Positions 53,720-62,572 of a DNA stretch of 64,000 nt are shown here, piece after piece. How positions within the stretch are numbered: the first letter of the stretch is position 1; each line of letters opens with the position of its first letter. The notes beneath the pieces are model-generated. The model was not told where the DNA came from. It did no database searches and was given only the letters and a program-made list of their open reading frames with translations. The position numbers and the translations under genes are program-made. Source of the DNA: Pseudoalteromonas holothuriae (GTDB lineage: Bacteria; Pseudomonadota; Gammaproteobacteria; Enterobacterales; Alteromonadaceae); the NCBI RefSeq assembly GCF_945859825.1, contig NZ_CAMAPC010000001.1, positions 62,001-126,000 on the forward strand, in the 5' to 3' direction.

Positions 53720-54667
53720 TTACAGCTTATTACCACAATGCTTGCAATATAAGGCATGAACACGTTGGCTACTCATCATTTTTATTGCTTGATTAGCCTC
53801 AGCATGACTTAAACCAAGCTCTATACGCAGCATCTCCAAGTGTTCTTGCTCGCTTGGGTCTATTTTCCCGTCGTTTAAGCTATGCAAAATAGCTTCATTA
53901 AAAGCATCGCGGCTTTTGCGCTGTTGATCAGCAAAGCTAGAGGCAAGTAACCCTGTGGGAATTGCTACCATACCCATACTCAGTAATGTGATAACACCAC
54001 CAAAAAACCTCCCTGCGGCAGTTACAGGCACAACATCACCATATCCTACCGTGGTCAGTGTTGCCATGGCCCACCACATAGCTTGTGGGATAGAACCAAA
54101 CTTATCTGGCTGTATATCATGTTCAAGCAAATAAATACCGCAAGATGCCATAATTAGAACAACCGACATGATAAAAAATGCAGCCAGTAAGCTACTACTC
54201 TCTTCTTTAAAAGCGGCTAATAGTAGTTGCATAGCCCTTGAATAGCGAGTGAGCTTAAAGATGCGTAACAACCTAACGACTCTTAAAAAGCGTAAGTCAA
54301 AAGTGATGAACACCATCAGCAAGGTCGGTAAAATAGCTATTAAATCAATGATTGCCAGTGCAGAGCAAAAATACTTGAGACGTTTTTTTATATTACTGCA
54401 AGATAGGTGTTTATATTCAATTTTATCTACACAACACCACAGCCTTAATAAGTACTCTATGGCAAAGATGGCAACGGAAATGAGCTCGAGTTGGAGAAAA
54501 TAGTCGTGATATTGCTTCGCAAGATTTGGTACTGATTCCAACACAATAGCAACAACATTTGTCATAATCAGGGCAATTAAAAAGAGATCTAGATAGCGCC
54601 CTACATGATAGTATTTGCCACTACCTTCAAGTATTGCGGCTATTTTTCCACGATAAATAGTTAGCAT
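53720..54667 (-). CDS. Voltage-gated-type potassium channel (ion transport protein)
   Basis: 315 residues. Helices S1-S4 with a charged S4 (DLRFLRVVRLLRIFKLTRYSR) and a pore with selectivity filter TVGYGDVVPV. A short C-terminal soluble region ends CKHCGNKL, a CxxC possibly a zinc knuckle half. It overlaps the pat gene by 7 bp and is on the same strand, so it follows it in a transcript. Confidence 0.9.
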   Translation of the reverse strand: MLTIYRGKIAAILEGSGKYYHVGRYLDLFLIALIMTNVVAIVLESVPNLAKQYHDYFLQLELISVAIFAIEYLLRLWCCVDKIEYKHLSCSNIKKRLKYFCSALAIIDLIAILPTLLMVFITFDLRFLRVVRLLRIFKLTRYSRAMQLLLAAFKEESSSLLAAFFIMSVVLIMASCGIYLLEHDIQPDKFGSIPQAMWWAMATLTTVGYGDVVPVTAAGRFFGGVITLLSMGMVAIPTGLLASSFADQQRKSRDAFNEAILHSLNDGKIDPSEQEHLEMLRIELGLSHAEANQAIKMMSSQRVHALYCKHCGNKL

Positions 54668-57339
54668 AATGAGTTTAATTTTAACTCCATATTAATAGTG
54701 CCTTCTTCAAAGTCACGAATAACGGTAAAGTCGAGCTTTTTAGCTAACTCGATCATACCGCCATTTTCTGGCAATGTAATACCACTGAGTAATGAGATCC
54801 CTTGTTGTGATGCATAGTCAATGATAGCACTCATTAATAATCGTCCAAGACCTAACCCTTGAGAATCAGAGCGCACAATTACTGCAAACTCTGCGCTTGA
54901 ATTATCTGGTTCAATTAAAAGGCGAGATACCCCTAACGTTCGATAGCTACTTTTGTATGGTTCAATGATAATAAATGCCATTTCTCGGTCATAATCGATT
55001 TGTGTCATTTTAGCGAGTTGTTCGTGGTTAAATTGCGGTAGTTCACCAAAAAATCGACGGTAACGATCTTCTTTTGACAAAGATTGATCAAACTCTTGAT
55101 GGGCGCGTTCATCTTCTGGTTTGATAGGCCTTAAAATGGCGCTCTGACCATTTTTTAAAGTAACATTTTGTACTAAATCTTTAGGGTATGGTCTTATTAC
55201 TAAACGCTTTTTACCTAATGTGGGTTGATAGGGAGCTAAGGTAATATTGGCATCAAGTACTAAAAACTGGCCACAACTGGCAAGGACTGGGTTGAGTTCA
55301 ATAGACCATATATCAGGTTGGTCAATCACCAATTGTGATATACGCGTGAGTAAATCACAGAGTCGATATTTATCAACCTTACCTGGTATTGCACGCTCTT
55401 TAAGTACCCCTTTATCATGTGCTGCGGCAATCAGGTATTTAGCCAAGTTCATATTTAATGGCGGTAGTGCCACCGCAGCTTGCGAAAACTCAAGTCCAGT
55501 TCCAGCTTCACCAAGTAAAATAACTGGACCAAAGTTTGGTTCAGTTTTTACCGCTATTCGCAACTCTTGCGCACCGGCCCGGGGTGCCATTTTCTGCAGT
55601 GAAAAGCCTTCAATAAGCGCATCAGGATAAGCGTTTTTGATACGTAACAGCATCGCGAACGCAGTTTGCTCTACTTCGTTACTGTCGTTTAAATTTAGCA
55701 CAACACCACCTACTTCTGACTTAGAGGCTATTGATGGGCTGATTAATTTAAGTGCTACAGGAAAACCAAGTTCAATGGATTGCTCTTTTGCTTCAGTAGG
55801 TGTTAACGCGACGCGCGTTTCTATGCAATCAATATCATAATGACAAAGTAGCTGATGCGCCAAGTGTGTGGATAGTGAGGTATGTCCTTGTTTTAATAAA
55901 GACTGAATTGTTTTTTTCGCGGCTTTTGCATTGATTTGTTTATTGTCGCTTTTGGACTCTGGTGTTTGGGTTAAATGCTTTTGATTTCGACGATAACTGA
56001 TTAAATGCATAAATGCGCCTACAGCTCCTTCTGGCGTGCGGTAAGTTGGAATATCATTATCAGCGCAAATATCCCTTGCTGAGTAAGCCGCACTTTCACC
56101 CATAAAATTGGTCATAACAAAAGGGCGCGCCATTTTAGGAATTGTCTGTAAAGTCGTTGCGATAATTTTTGCGTAATCCTCACTGGGTGCCAGCGCTGAT
56201 GGCGAGTGAATGATCAGCAAGTTTTTTACTTCTGGCGCTTTTAGGAGGATCTCAAGTGCTTTTTGATAGCGTTGCGGGGAGGAGTCGCCAAACAAATCTA
56301 CGGGGTTAGATGTTTTATCTGATTGCGGTATTATGGCGTTCAATGCGGCACGTGTTTTTGTATCAAGTTGTGCAAGCTTGCCAGAGCGCTGCAGTAAAGT
56401 ATCAACAGCCATCACACCGGGCCCGCCGCCATTAGTTAAAATACAAAGGTGCTCTACTTGTAAAAGTTTGGGGTGTAAAGCCAGTGTTTGGGTGGCAGCA
56501 AATAACTCTCGTAAATCATTCACTCTAAGCATACCAGCACGCTGAAACATGGCATCATACACCGTATCGTCTGAAGTTTTACCACCAGTGTGTATATAGG
56601 CCGCTTCTGCCCCAGCTTGGGTTCTGCCTGTTTTAATAACAATGACGGGTTTGCTAAAGGCCGCAGCTCTGGCTGCAGAGATAAATCGTCTAACATCATC
56701 GATATTGTCTATATATAATAATATCGCTTTGGTTCTTGCATCACGGCCGAGAAAATCCAGCAGTTCATCAAAATCAATTCCTAAGCAATCCCCAACAGAG
56801 ACAAAATAGGAAAAACCAATGCGCTTACTTTGTGCCCAGTCCAATATAGTTGAGCACACAGCAGCTGATTGAGAAACAAAAGCCAGTTTTCCTGAGGTGG
56901 CTACAGTATGAGAGAAGCTTGCATTGAGCCCAATATGTGGCACGAGTAGGCCTAAGCAATTGGGCCCAAGTAATTGGATATTGTGACGCTTAGTTGCCTT
57001 TTTTATCGCGATTTTTTGCTTGCTATTTAAACCTGCAGCGATGATCACTACGTTTTGACAACCGATATCACTTAACTGTTTGAGTAGCGGTTCCAGAGTA
57101 TGCTTATTAGTACAAATAACCGCAAGTTCAGGAGGCTGTGGTAAGGCGTTAATACTCGTATATGCTAGTACCCCATGTACCGCTTTGTGTTTAGGGCTGA
57201 CAGGCATGATTGGGCCTTTAAAGCCACCTTGCAGTAAATTGCGCATGACCACAAATCCAGCACGCTCGGGTGAGTTTGAGGCACCGATCACGGCCACGGA
57301 GCGTGGATTTAAAAATTGCCCTATTTGTTTAACGCTCAT
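54661..57339 (-). CDS. Protein lysine acetyltransferase (Pat/YfiQ type): acyl-CoA synthetase fusion with GNAT
   Basis: 892 residues. An ADP-forming acyl-CoA synthetase-like part (CoA-binding SVAVIGASNSPERAG; flavodoxin-like; ATP-grasp AMLLRIKNAYPDALIEG...) leads to a C-terminal GNAT domain (AVIVRSDSQGLGLGRLLMSAI, about 745-890). This is the E. coli PatZ (YfiQ) arrangement, which acetylates lysines in metabolic enzymes such as acetyl-CoA synthetase. The His equivalent to the phosphate-accepting His of the synthetase lies in YIHTGGKTSDD. Size fits PatZ (886). Confidence 0.9.
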   Translation of the reverse strand: MSVKQIGQFLNPRSVAVIGASNSPERAGFVVMRNLLQGGFKGPIMPVSPKHKAVHGVLAYTSINALPQPPELAVICTNKHTLEPLLKQLSDIGCQNVVIIAAGLNSKQKIAIKKATKRHNIQLLGPNCLGLLVPHIGLNASFSHTVATSGKLAFVSQSAAVCSTILDWAQSKRIGFSYFVSVGDCLGIDFDELLDFLGRDARTKAILLYIDNIDDVRRFISAARAAAFSKPVIVIKTGRTQAGAEAAYIHTGGKTSDDTVYDAMFQRAGMLRVNDLRELFAATQTLALHPKLLQVEHLCILTNGGGPGVMAVDTLLQRSGKLAQLDTKTRAALNAIIPQSDKTSNPVDLFGDSSPQRYQKALEILLKAPEVKNLLIIHSPSALAPSEDYAKIIATTLQTIPKMARPFVMTNFMGESAAYSARDICADNDIPTYRTPEGAVGAFMHLISYRRNQKHLTQTPESKSDNKQINAKAAKKTIQSLLKQGHTSLSTHLAHQLLCHYDIDCIETRVALTPTEAKEQSIELGFPVALKLISPSIASKSEVGGVVLNLNDSNEVEQTAFAMLLRIKNAYPDALIEGFSLQKMAPRAGAQELRIAVKTEPNFGPVILLGEAGTGLEFSQAAVALPPLNMNLAKYLIAAAHDKGVLKERAIPGKVDKYRLCDLLTRISQLVIDQPDIWSIELNPVLASCGQFLVLDANITLAPYQPTLGKKRLVIRPYPKDLVQNVTLKNGQSAILRPIKPEDERAHQEFDQSLSKEDRYRRFFGELPQFNHEQLAKMTQIDYDREMAFIIIEPYKSSYRTLGVSRLLIEPDNSSAEFAVIVRSDSQGLGLGRLLMSAIIDYASQQGISLLSGITLPENGGMIELAKKLDFTVIRDFEEGTINMELKLNSLC

Positions 57340-57859
57340 TTATTTTCCTGTTTTAATCCATATGGTTAAGTAATCTCAGCTCTGGATAAGCGAATTTGCC
57401 CAATAAAGCTATTTTTCACACTCTCGGCGTTGCTTTCATTTGCAATAGCACGTTATTACTGCATAAAAGCGCCTTGATATTGAACAAAATATCATCATTG
57501 GATTGTACGTAACATTTGTTGAAAAAATATTCTCTATTACAAAACCCTTATCCAAACCTGAGATTAAGTACTAAATCTTGATTGAGACTTAGAGCGTGCT
57601 TATCTTTGTTGTTTGTTTATGAACTATTATGCTGCATTGCTCATTTGGCGTATTGAAAGCCTTTGATGTGCACAAAATTCATACCTCATGTGTCAACATG
57701 CCCTAGCTTGGATACATGAGGCATTCAGATACGAGTAGTTAAACTCATCAGCTCAAAAGTTGAAAACTTTGGTGAGTTATCACTTTAATCAGTTTTTGGT
57801 TATTGATCGAGCCATAATCAGTGATAGTTTGATCTAGCAACTTATTTGGAGCAATAAAA
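57340..57859. other. 520-bp intergenic region with MITE fragment
   Basis: No gene recognised. Contains the degenerate MITE copy (57588-57716) and the sequence CTTATCCAAACCTGAG near 57548, also present near 20081. The remainder holds nothing I can name. AT-rich start region of the SIMPL gene follows, with a ribosome site GGAGC before ATG 57860. Confidence 0.5.
57588..57716. mobile_element. Degenerate copy of the MITE
   Basis: About 129 bp. The right half (ATTATGCTGCATTGCTCATT, TTGAAAGCCTTTGATG, AAATTCATACCTCA and a CCCTAG end) matches the right half of the 17604-17912 element at well over 80 percent by eye. The left end (CTTAGAGCGTGCTTATCTTTG) only partly matches. Tandem 13-mers are absent. 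Related but diverged, shortened element. Confidence 0.65.
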
Positions 57860-58573
57860 ATGAATGAAGCATTGGGTAAGCATATCGGGGCTGCGGGCAT
57901 ACTGGCGTTAGGTTTAGTACTAAGTACTTGGCTGATAGCGCAAACATTTCAAGATATAAAAAGTATGGAAAGAACGGTACAGGTCAAAGGTCTAGCAGAG
58001 CAAGAAGTGATGGCTGATACGGTGATTTGGCCGGTATTTTACAAAGATGCTGATAATAACTTGGAAGCGTTGGTAGCAAGACTTGAGGAGAAAAACTCAG
58101 CTATTCGGGCATTTTTAACTTTACATGGTTTTAATGAAAGTGAGGTGAGCCAAGCAACACCCTCAATTGTAGATAAGTATGCACAAGAATATGGTCAAAA
58201 TGAGCGAGGCTTTCGCTATGTTGCTAAATCAGGTCTGACTGTGTTTAGCCATCAACCAGATAAAGTTAAGCTTGCGTTGGGTCAATTAAGTACATTGGCA
58301 AAGCAGGGAATAGCGATTACTCAAGATGACTATCAAAACCGGATTGAATATATGTTTACAGGTCTTAATGATATCAAACCTAAAATGGTGCAAGAGGCAA
58401 CGCAAAAGGCACGTGAAGTGGCACTTAAATTTGCTAAGGATTCAGACTCTCAACTTGGTAAAATAAAATCAGCGCGCCAAGGGCAATTCAGTATTAGTGA
58501 CAGAGATAGCAATACACCTCAAATCAAAACTGTGCGTGTTGTCACAAGTGTTGAGTACTACTTGTCAGATTGA
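57860..58573 (+). CDS. SIMPL-domain (DUF541) periplasmic/membrane protein
   Basis: 237 residues. An N-terminal membrane anchor (GAAGILALGLVLSTWLIAQTF) precedes the SIMPL domain: SMERTVQVKGLAEQEVMADT, LVARLEEKNSAIRAFL, ITQDDYQNRIEYMFTGLND and VALKFAKDSDSQLGKIKSARQGQFSI. SIMPL proteins are thought to act in oxidative or envelope stress. The 3' end overlaps the convergent SBP gene by 16 bp. Confidence 0.88.
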   Translation: MNEALGKHIGAAGILALGLVLSTWLIAQTFQDIKSMERTVQVKGLAEQEVMADTVIWPVFYKDADNNLEALVARLEEKNSAIRAFLTLHGFNESEVSQATPSIVDKYAQEYGQNERGFRYVAKSGLTVFSHQPDKVKLALGQLSTLAKQGIAITQDDYQNRIEYMFTGLNDIKPKMVQEATQKAREVALKFAKDSDSQLGKIKSARQGQFSISDRDSNTPQIKTVRVVTSVEYYLSD

Positions 58574-59322
58574 GGCACAGGCAGTTGCCAGCGAGTGAGT
58601 ATTTGCGCATAAACACCACTTTTTTTAATATGCTCCATAGCGGCACTGAGCTTTTGAGCGATTTTTGGGTCTAATTTAATGTTTGCACTAAGCCAAAGCT
58701 CTGAGGAAAGTCCTGTTAAATGCAGTTTTTTCTCAATAAGTTTAGGGTTTAAGCCACTGCGTATAATCTCGTTTTCAAGTGTTAGTGTGTTGGTGAGAAC
58801 AAGATCAATACGCTTTTTATAAAGCAGTTGCCAAAGTTGTGTGTAGTGACCGACAAGCACCAGGTTTTCTTCTTCACTGAACCCAGCTTGTTGCAAAAAG
58901 CGAGCACTAGAATAGCCTCGAATGGTACTTACTCTTAAGTTTTGTGCTGCTTCGAGAGTTTGTGGATTGATTGGGTTACTCGCTAAGCTTACTAAGTATG
59001 CATCAGCAAAATAGCTTTGCGCAATCCATTTAAACTCTCTGGCTCGTTCGGGGGTTTTGATTAAAGAAAGCATCAGCGCATTAGGGTCTTCTTGTAGTTC
59101 TTTATAGGCACGCGCCATAGGCATGATGGAGAATGTGCCATCAAGTTCTGCGTGTTTTAATGCGGCATGTGTTATTTCTACAAGGGCTCCAGATATTTGC
59201 CCTTGGGCGTTTTTAAAATGGTATGGGGGTAAGTCTTCTGCATAAAATATGAGTGCTTGTGCCTTTGAGACTATGCTCACAAGCACAGTGATTAAAATAC
59301 AATGAAAAAATCTCAACGCCAT
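58558..59322 (-). CDS. Periplasmic substrate-binding-like protein
   Basis: About 254 residues from ATG 59322 (GGAGG four bases upstream), with signal peptide (FHCILITVLVSIVSKAQA). Same PBPb family as 17933-18667: LIFYAEDLPPYHFKNAQGQI, MPMARAYKELQEDPN, STIRGYSSARFLQQAG and MEHIKKSGVYAQILTRW. No ABC partner nearby. Ligand unknown, possibly a regulator or amino acid sensor. Confidence 0.8.
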   Translation of the reverse strand: MALRFFHCILITVLVSIVSKAQALIFYAEDLPPYHFKNAQGQISGALVEITHAALKHAELDGTFSIMPMARAYKELQEDPNALMLSLIKTPERAREFKWIAQSYFADAYLVSLASNPINPQTLEAAQNLRVSTIRGYSSARFLQQAGFSEEENLVLVGHYTQLWQLLYKKRIDLVLTNTLTLENEIIRSGLNPKLIEKKLHLTGLSSELWLSANIKLDPKIAQKLSAAMEHIKKSGVYAQILTRWQLPVPQSDK

Positions 59323-59431
59323 ACTACCTCCAGTGTTCAACTTCCCATTGTAGATTGTTTATGGGTTAGCGTACATGACTAAATAGCACACAAAGGCACA
59401 TCGCATTTACCTTTTTAAAGTACTTGCTCTA

Positions 59432-59592
59432 TTATGCCCACTTTATTACAACACCGACCATTCTAGCGAGCTAACTGACTCATTAACGGCGTTAAAAGTG
59501 ACCCATTTAGAATAATGTCATACCGTAGCTTTCGCCTTGTTACTAAGTCATTTATCTATCGAAATATCTGGTAATTTATTTAATGGTATTAC
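59432..59592. repeat. Dispersed repeat, copy C (TATACCAATT family)
   Basis: Core TTCTAGCGAGCTAACTGACT, TTAACGGCGTTAAAAGTGAC, GCCTTGTTACTAAGTCATTT and the end TTTATTTAATGGTATTAC correspond to copies A and B. Its right end includes the stop codon of the NUDIX gene (59589-59591). Confidence 0.65.
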
Positions 59593-60095
59593 ATTAGGTC
59601 AGTTTTAATTTTCTGTAATAAATAGAGCTCTCTAATCAAAGACTGGCCTTTTTTTTCGCTGTTTTTTAAGGTGCGCTGGTTGTGTGCAATTGCTTCATTA
59701 ATGTTTACCCAAACTGGCTTCATGCCATTTGCTTGCTCATAGTCTTCCATTTGAGGCTGGTTGAATTGGCCGCATATTTCACAAATATAACAATTTGATA
59801 TGATGTGGATATTGTCATAATCATGTTTGTACCAAACACGGTACTCCTCGTATCGACCAAACTCTCTGATATTAACGATACTTTCTACGCCAGTTTCTTC
59901 TTGTAGTTCCCTAAGTAATGCTTGCTCTATGGTTTCATTTTTATCAATGCCGCCACCTGGTAGTGAATAATCGTCATAGCGGGCGGTATATAACAACAAA
60001 ATCTTCTCACCATCAAGTACAATGGCTCGAGTTGTATGGCGAGTAAAATGAGTGCCAGGTAGCGTATTGACAGTGGTTGGATTTAGTTGCTGCAT
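59589..60095 (-). CDS. NUDIX hydrolase
   Basis: 168 residues. The Nudix box GGIDKNETIEQALLRELQEE (residues about 48-67, GX5EX7REUXEEXGU complete) marks a pyrophosphohydrolase of nucleotide-type substrates. Position in the fold fits MutT-like enzymes; the substrate is unknown. The stop codon is inside repeat copy C, so the C-terminus may have been trimmed. Confidence 0.88.
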   Translation of the reverse strand: MQQLNPTTVNTLPGTHFTRHTTRAIVLDGEKILLLYTARYDDYSLPGGGIDKNETIEQALLRELQEETGVESIVNIREFGRYEEYRVWYKHDYDNIHIISNCYICEICGQFNQPQMEDYEQANGMKPVWVNINEAIAHNQRTLKNSEKKGQSLIRELYLLQKIKTDLM

Positions 60096-60243
60096 TATAA
60101 AGGATATCTAGTGGTATATTTTGATAGCCAATTATACGGTATGTGCAAACAAAGGTTAATGTTTTAGCTACGCATAGGCCCATACAAGGGCCTTAGAGGG
60201 AGGTTTGGGTTTGTTCAAATTAAAGGCTTTTAATACGACAAAG

Positions 60244-61296
60244 TTAATAAGGAGAGGGAAAGTGGTGCAGCACTTCATGCACAGCTTTAATCTGCTCACC
60301 TGTTAAATTAAGGTCGAAAGCCTGTATGTTTTCTTTTAACTGTGACATTGAGGTGGCGCCAATAATGGTTGAAGTGACCCCATCCACTTGATTAACCCAA
60401 GCAAGTGCTAACTGTGCTGGTGTAATACCAAATTGTTGAGCAAGCTTTGTATATGCCTCAATTGCTTGATTGGCTTGGAGCGTATCTCTAAATAACCCAT
60501 TGCGCTGCATGTGTGTCCAACGAGACCCTTCAGGGCGCGCACCATTGAGGTATTTACCCGTTAACGAACCCGCTGCTAGAGGAGACCAAGGTAAAAATGC
60601 AATGTCTTCGTGCACGCAGTTTTCAATTAAATAAGGCCAGTCTTTTGTGTGTAATAAGTTAAATTCGTTTTGAATGGCAACAGGCTTGGCAAGGTTATGT
60701 TGTGAGCTTAGGCGCAAATAGGTGTTGATCCCCCAAGTGGTATCATCTGATAATCCCCAGTTACGAATTTTACCTTGTTCAATACAAGCATGAAGGGCTT
60801 GTAAAATATCTAGCATCGCGGCAACTTCTTGATCTCGGTTAACGTCAGAGAATGTCACCATACCAGGCCAATGCTTGGCAAAATGAGGTGAAGTTCGATT
60901 AGGCCAGTGTAGTTGATAAAGGTCGATATAATCAGTGTTCAAACGCTGCAAAGAGTCATCAACTGCCTGTAAAATTGCTTGTCCTGTGATTGGCGCGCCT
61001 TCTCTAATCCAGCTAACACCACTGCCTGAAATTTTGGTTGCCAGTATCAACTGCTCTCGCTTTTCACGATGTCGTGCTAACCAATTACCGATGATTGATT
61101 CGGTTTTCCCATATGTATTCGCAGAAGGGGGAATTGCATAAAGCTCTGCGGTATCTATAAAATTAACACCATGGCTGAGCGCGAAGTTAATTTGCTCGTC
61201 TGCATCATGTTGATTGTTTTGCAAACCCCAGGTCATACTGCCCAAGCACACTCTTGATACATCGAGTGTGCTACTACCGAGTCGACTAAATTGCAT
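60244..61296 (-). CDS. tas: Aldo/keto reductase, Tas-like
   Basis: 350 residues, NADPH-dependent. (beta/alpha)8 features: FIDTAELYAIPPSANTYGKTE, then ATKISGSG, DYIDLYQLHWPNRTSPHF and GATSMSQLKENIQAF; catalytic Asp, Tyr, Lys and His positions are present. Closest in layout to E. coli Tas. Divergent from dinB. Confidence 0.85.
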   Translation of the reverse strand: MQFSRLGSSTLDVSRVCLGSMTWGLQNNQHDADEQINFALSHGVNFIDTAELYAIPPSANTYGKTESIIGNWLARHREKREQLILATKISGSGVSWIREGAPITGQAILQAVDDSLQRLNTDYIDLYQLHWPNRTSPHFAKHWPGMVTFSDVNRDQEVAAMLDILQALHACIEQGKIRNWGLSDDTTWGINTYLRLSSQHNLAKPVAIQNEFNLLHTKDWPYLIENCVHEDIAFLPWSPLAAGSLTGKYLNGARPEGSRWTHMQRNGLFRDTLQANQAIEAYTKLAQQFGITPAQLALAWVNQVDGVTSTIIGATSMSQLKENIQAFDLNLTGEQIKAVHEVLHHFPSPY

Positions 61297-61375
61297 GCTA
61301 AATCCTTGTTAAAGTTAGATTCGACGTTAACGTCAAGACTTACCCAGTTTAGTGCATTCAGGGCACGAGTAAAAG

Positions 61376-61405
61376 TTGCAACAGGGGTAAAATTATGGGC
61401 ATAAT
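61376..61405 (+). promoter_or_regulatory. Candidate dinB promoter
   Basis: TTGCAA (61376-61381) and CATAAT (61400-61405) with 18 bp between; the predicted start falls in the LexA box. Confidence 0.45.
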
Positions 61406-61408
61406 GAG

Positions 61409-61424
61409 CTGTATATAAATACAG
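61409..61424 (+). promoter_or_regulatory. LexA (SOS) box
   Basis: CTGTATATAAATACAG fits the SOS consensus CTGTATATNNNNACAG, centred over the expected dinB transcription start, 10 bp before the start codon. Confidence 0.85.
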
Positions 61425-61434
61425 TTGTTTGATG

Positions 61435-62496
61435 ATGCGTAAATTCATACATATTGATATGGATTGTTTCTATGCAGCAGTTGAAATGCGAGACAATCCT
61501 AAGCTGACTAATATTCCGATGGCAATTGGTGGCAATAGTCACCGAGGGGTTTTGTCTACGGCTAATTACCTAGCGCGTGAATATGGCGTGCGCTCTGCAA
61601 TGTCTAATTATCAAGCAAAAAAGCTGTGCCCTCAATTAGTAATTGTGCCTGGCAGAATGGCGGTTTATAAAGCGGTATCAGCACAAATAAGAACAATATT
61701 TACTCGTTATACGCAACTGATAGAACCGCTGTCCTTAGATGAAGCGTATTTAGATGTAACTGATTGCGGTGAGTTTGGTGGCAGTGCAACTTTAATTGCA
61801 CAGCAAATACGGGCCGATATTGAGCGTGAAACTGGCCTTACGGCCTCGGCAGGTATTGCATCAATTAAATTTTTAGCAAAGATAGCCAGTGATGAAAACA
61901 AGCCAAATGGCCAGTTTGTGATAACACCCAATGAGGTGCATGATTTTATTGATACGCTGCCTTTAAAAAAAATACCAGGAGTAGGCAAAGTCACCCAGCA
62001 AAAACTATTGGCATTGGGCTTTCAGTACGGTTGCGATATAAAAGCCAGTAGTGAAGATTTTTTGTATCAACGTTTTGGTAAGTTTGGGTTGGTTTTATGG
62101 CGTCGCTGCAATGGCATTGATGAACGCCAAGTGGAAACTCATCGTGTAAGAAAGTCGGTTGGGGTTGAAACGACATTCAGTGAAGACACCAGTGATGGAG
62201 AAGAGTTAACACGGCGGCTTATTGAGTCGTTGTTTCCTGAACTGACTCGGCGTTCACAATCGTACTTGCAAACACGAGGTATGAACAAGCTAGGCGTAAA
62301 GGTTAAGTTTTTTGATTTTCAATCAGTAAGTAAAGAATGCCAATATGATAGCTTAAATGTTGAGGTACTGGTCGCGCTATTACAAGACTTACTAGTGCGC
62401 TACCCAAATAAGCCAGTTCGCTTGATTGGCATTAATATTGGGCTTATTGATGCTAAAAATAGCCAAGCTCAGCTAGGTTTGTTTGATTGCGACTAA
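61435..62496 (+). CDS. dinB: DNA polymerase IV (error-prone lesion bypass)
   Basis: 353 residues from the ATG at 61435, matching the MRKxIHxDMDCF start of DinB; ATG 61432 and TTG 61429 are alternatives. Catalytic motifs IHIDMDCFYAAVE and SLDEAYLDVT, HhH region IPGVGKVTQQKL, and the C-terminal clamp-binding sequence QLGLF. Y-family polymerase IV makes mutations under stress. The leader is very short and no Shine-Dalgarno is evident. Directly under a LexA box. Confidence 0.95.
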   Translation: MRKFIHIDMDCFYAAVEMRDNPKLTNIPMAIGGNSHRGVLSTANYLAREYGVRSAMSNYQAKKLCPQLVIVPGRMAVYKAVSAQIRTIFTRYTQLIEPLSLDEAYLDVTDCGEFGGSATLIAQQIRADIERETGLTASAGIASIKFLAKIASDENKPNGQFVITPNEVHDFIDTLPLKKIPGVGKVTQQKLLALGFQYGCDIKASSEDFLYQRFGKFGLVLWRRCNGIDERQVETHRVRKSVGVETTFSEDTSDGEELTRRLIESLFPELTRRSQSYLQTRGMNKLGVKVKFFDFQSVSKECQYDSLNVEVLVALLQDLLVRYPNKPVRLIGINIGLIDAKNSQAQLGLFDCD

Positions 62497-62515
62497 AAGG
62501 TAAGTGCATTATTTG

Positions 62516-62544
62516 TTAACTGTGTTAATTTCTAAAATTATACT
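62516..62544 (+). promoter_or_regulatory. Candidate cstA promoter
   Basis: TTAACT (62516-62521) and TATACT (62539-62544) with 17 bp between, about 29 bp before the start codon. Confidence 0.45.
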
Positions 62545-62572
62545 AATACAATAATGAGCATGGGAGCCCACA

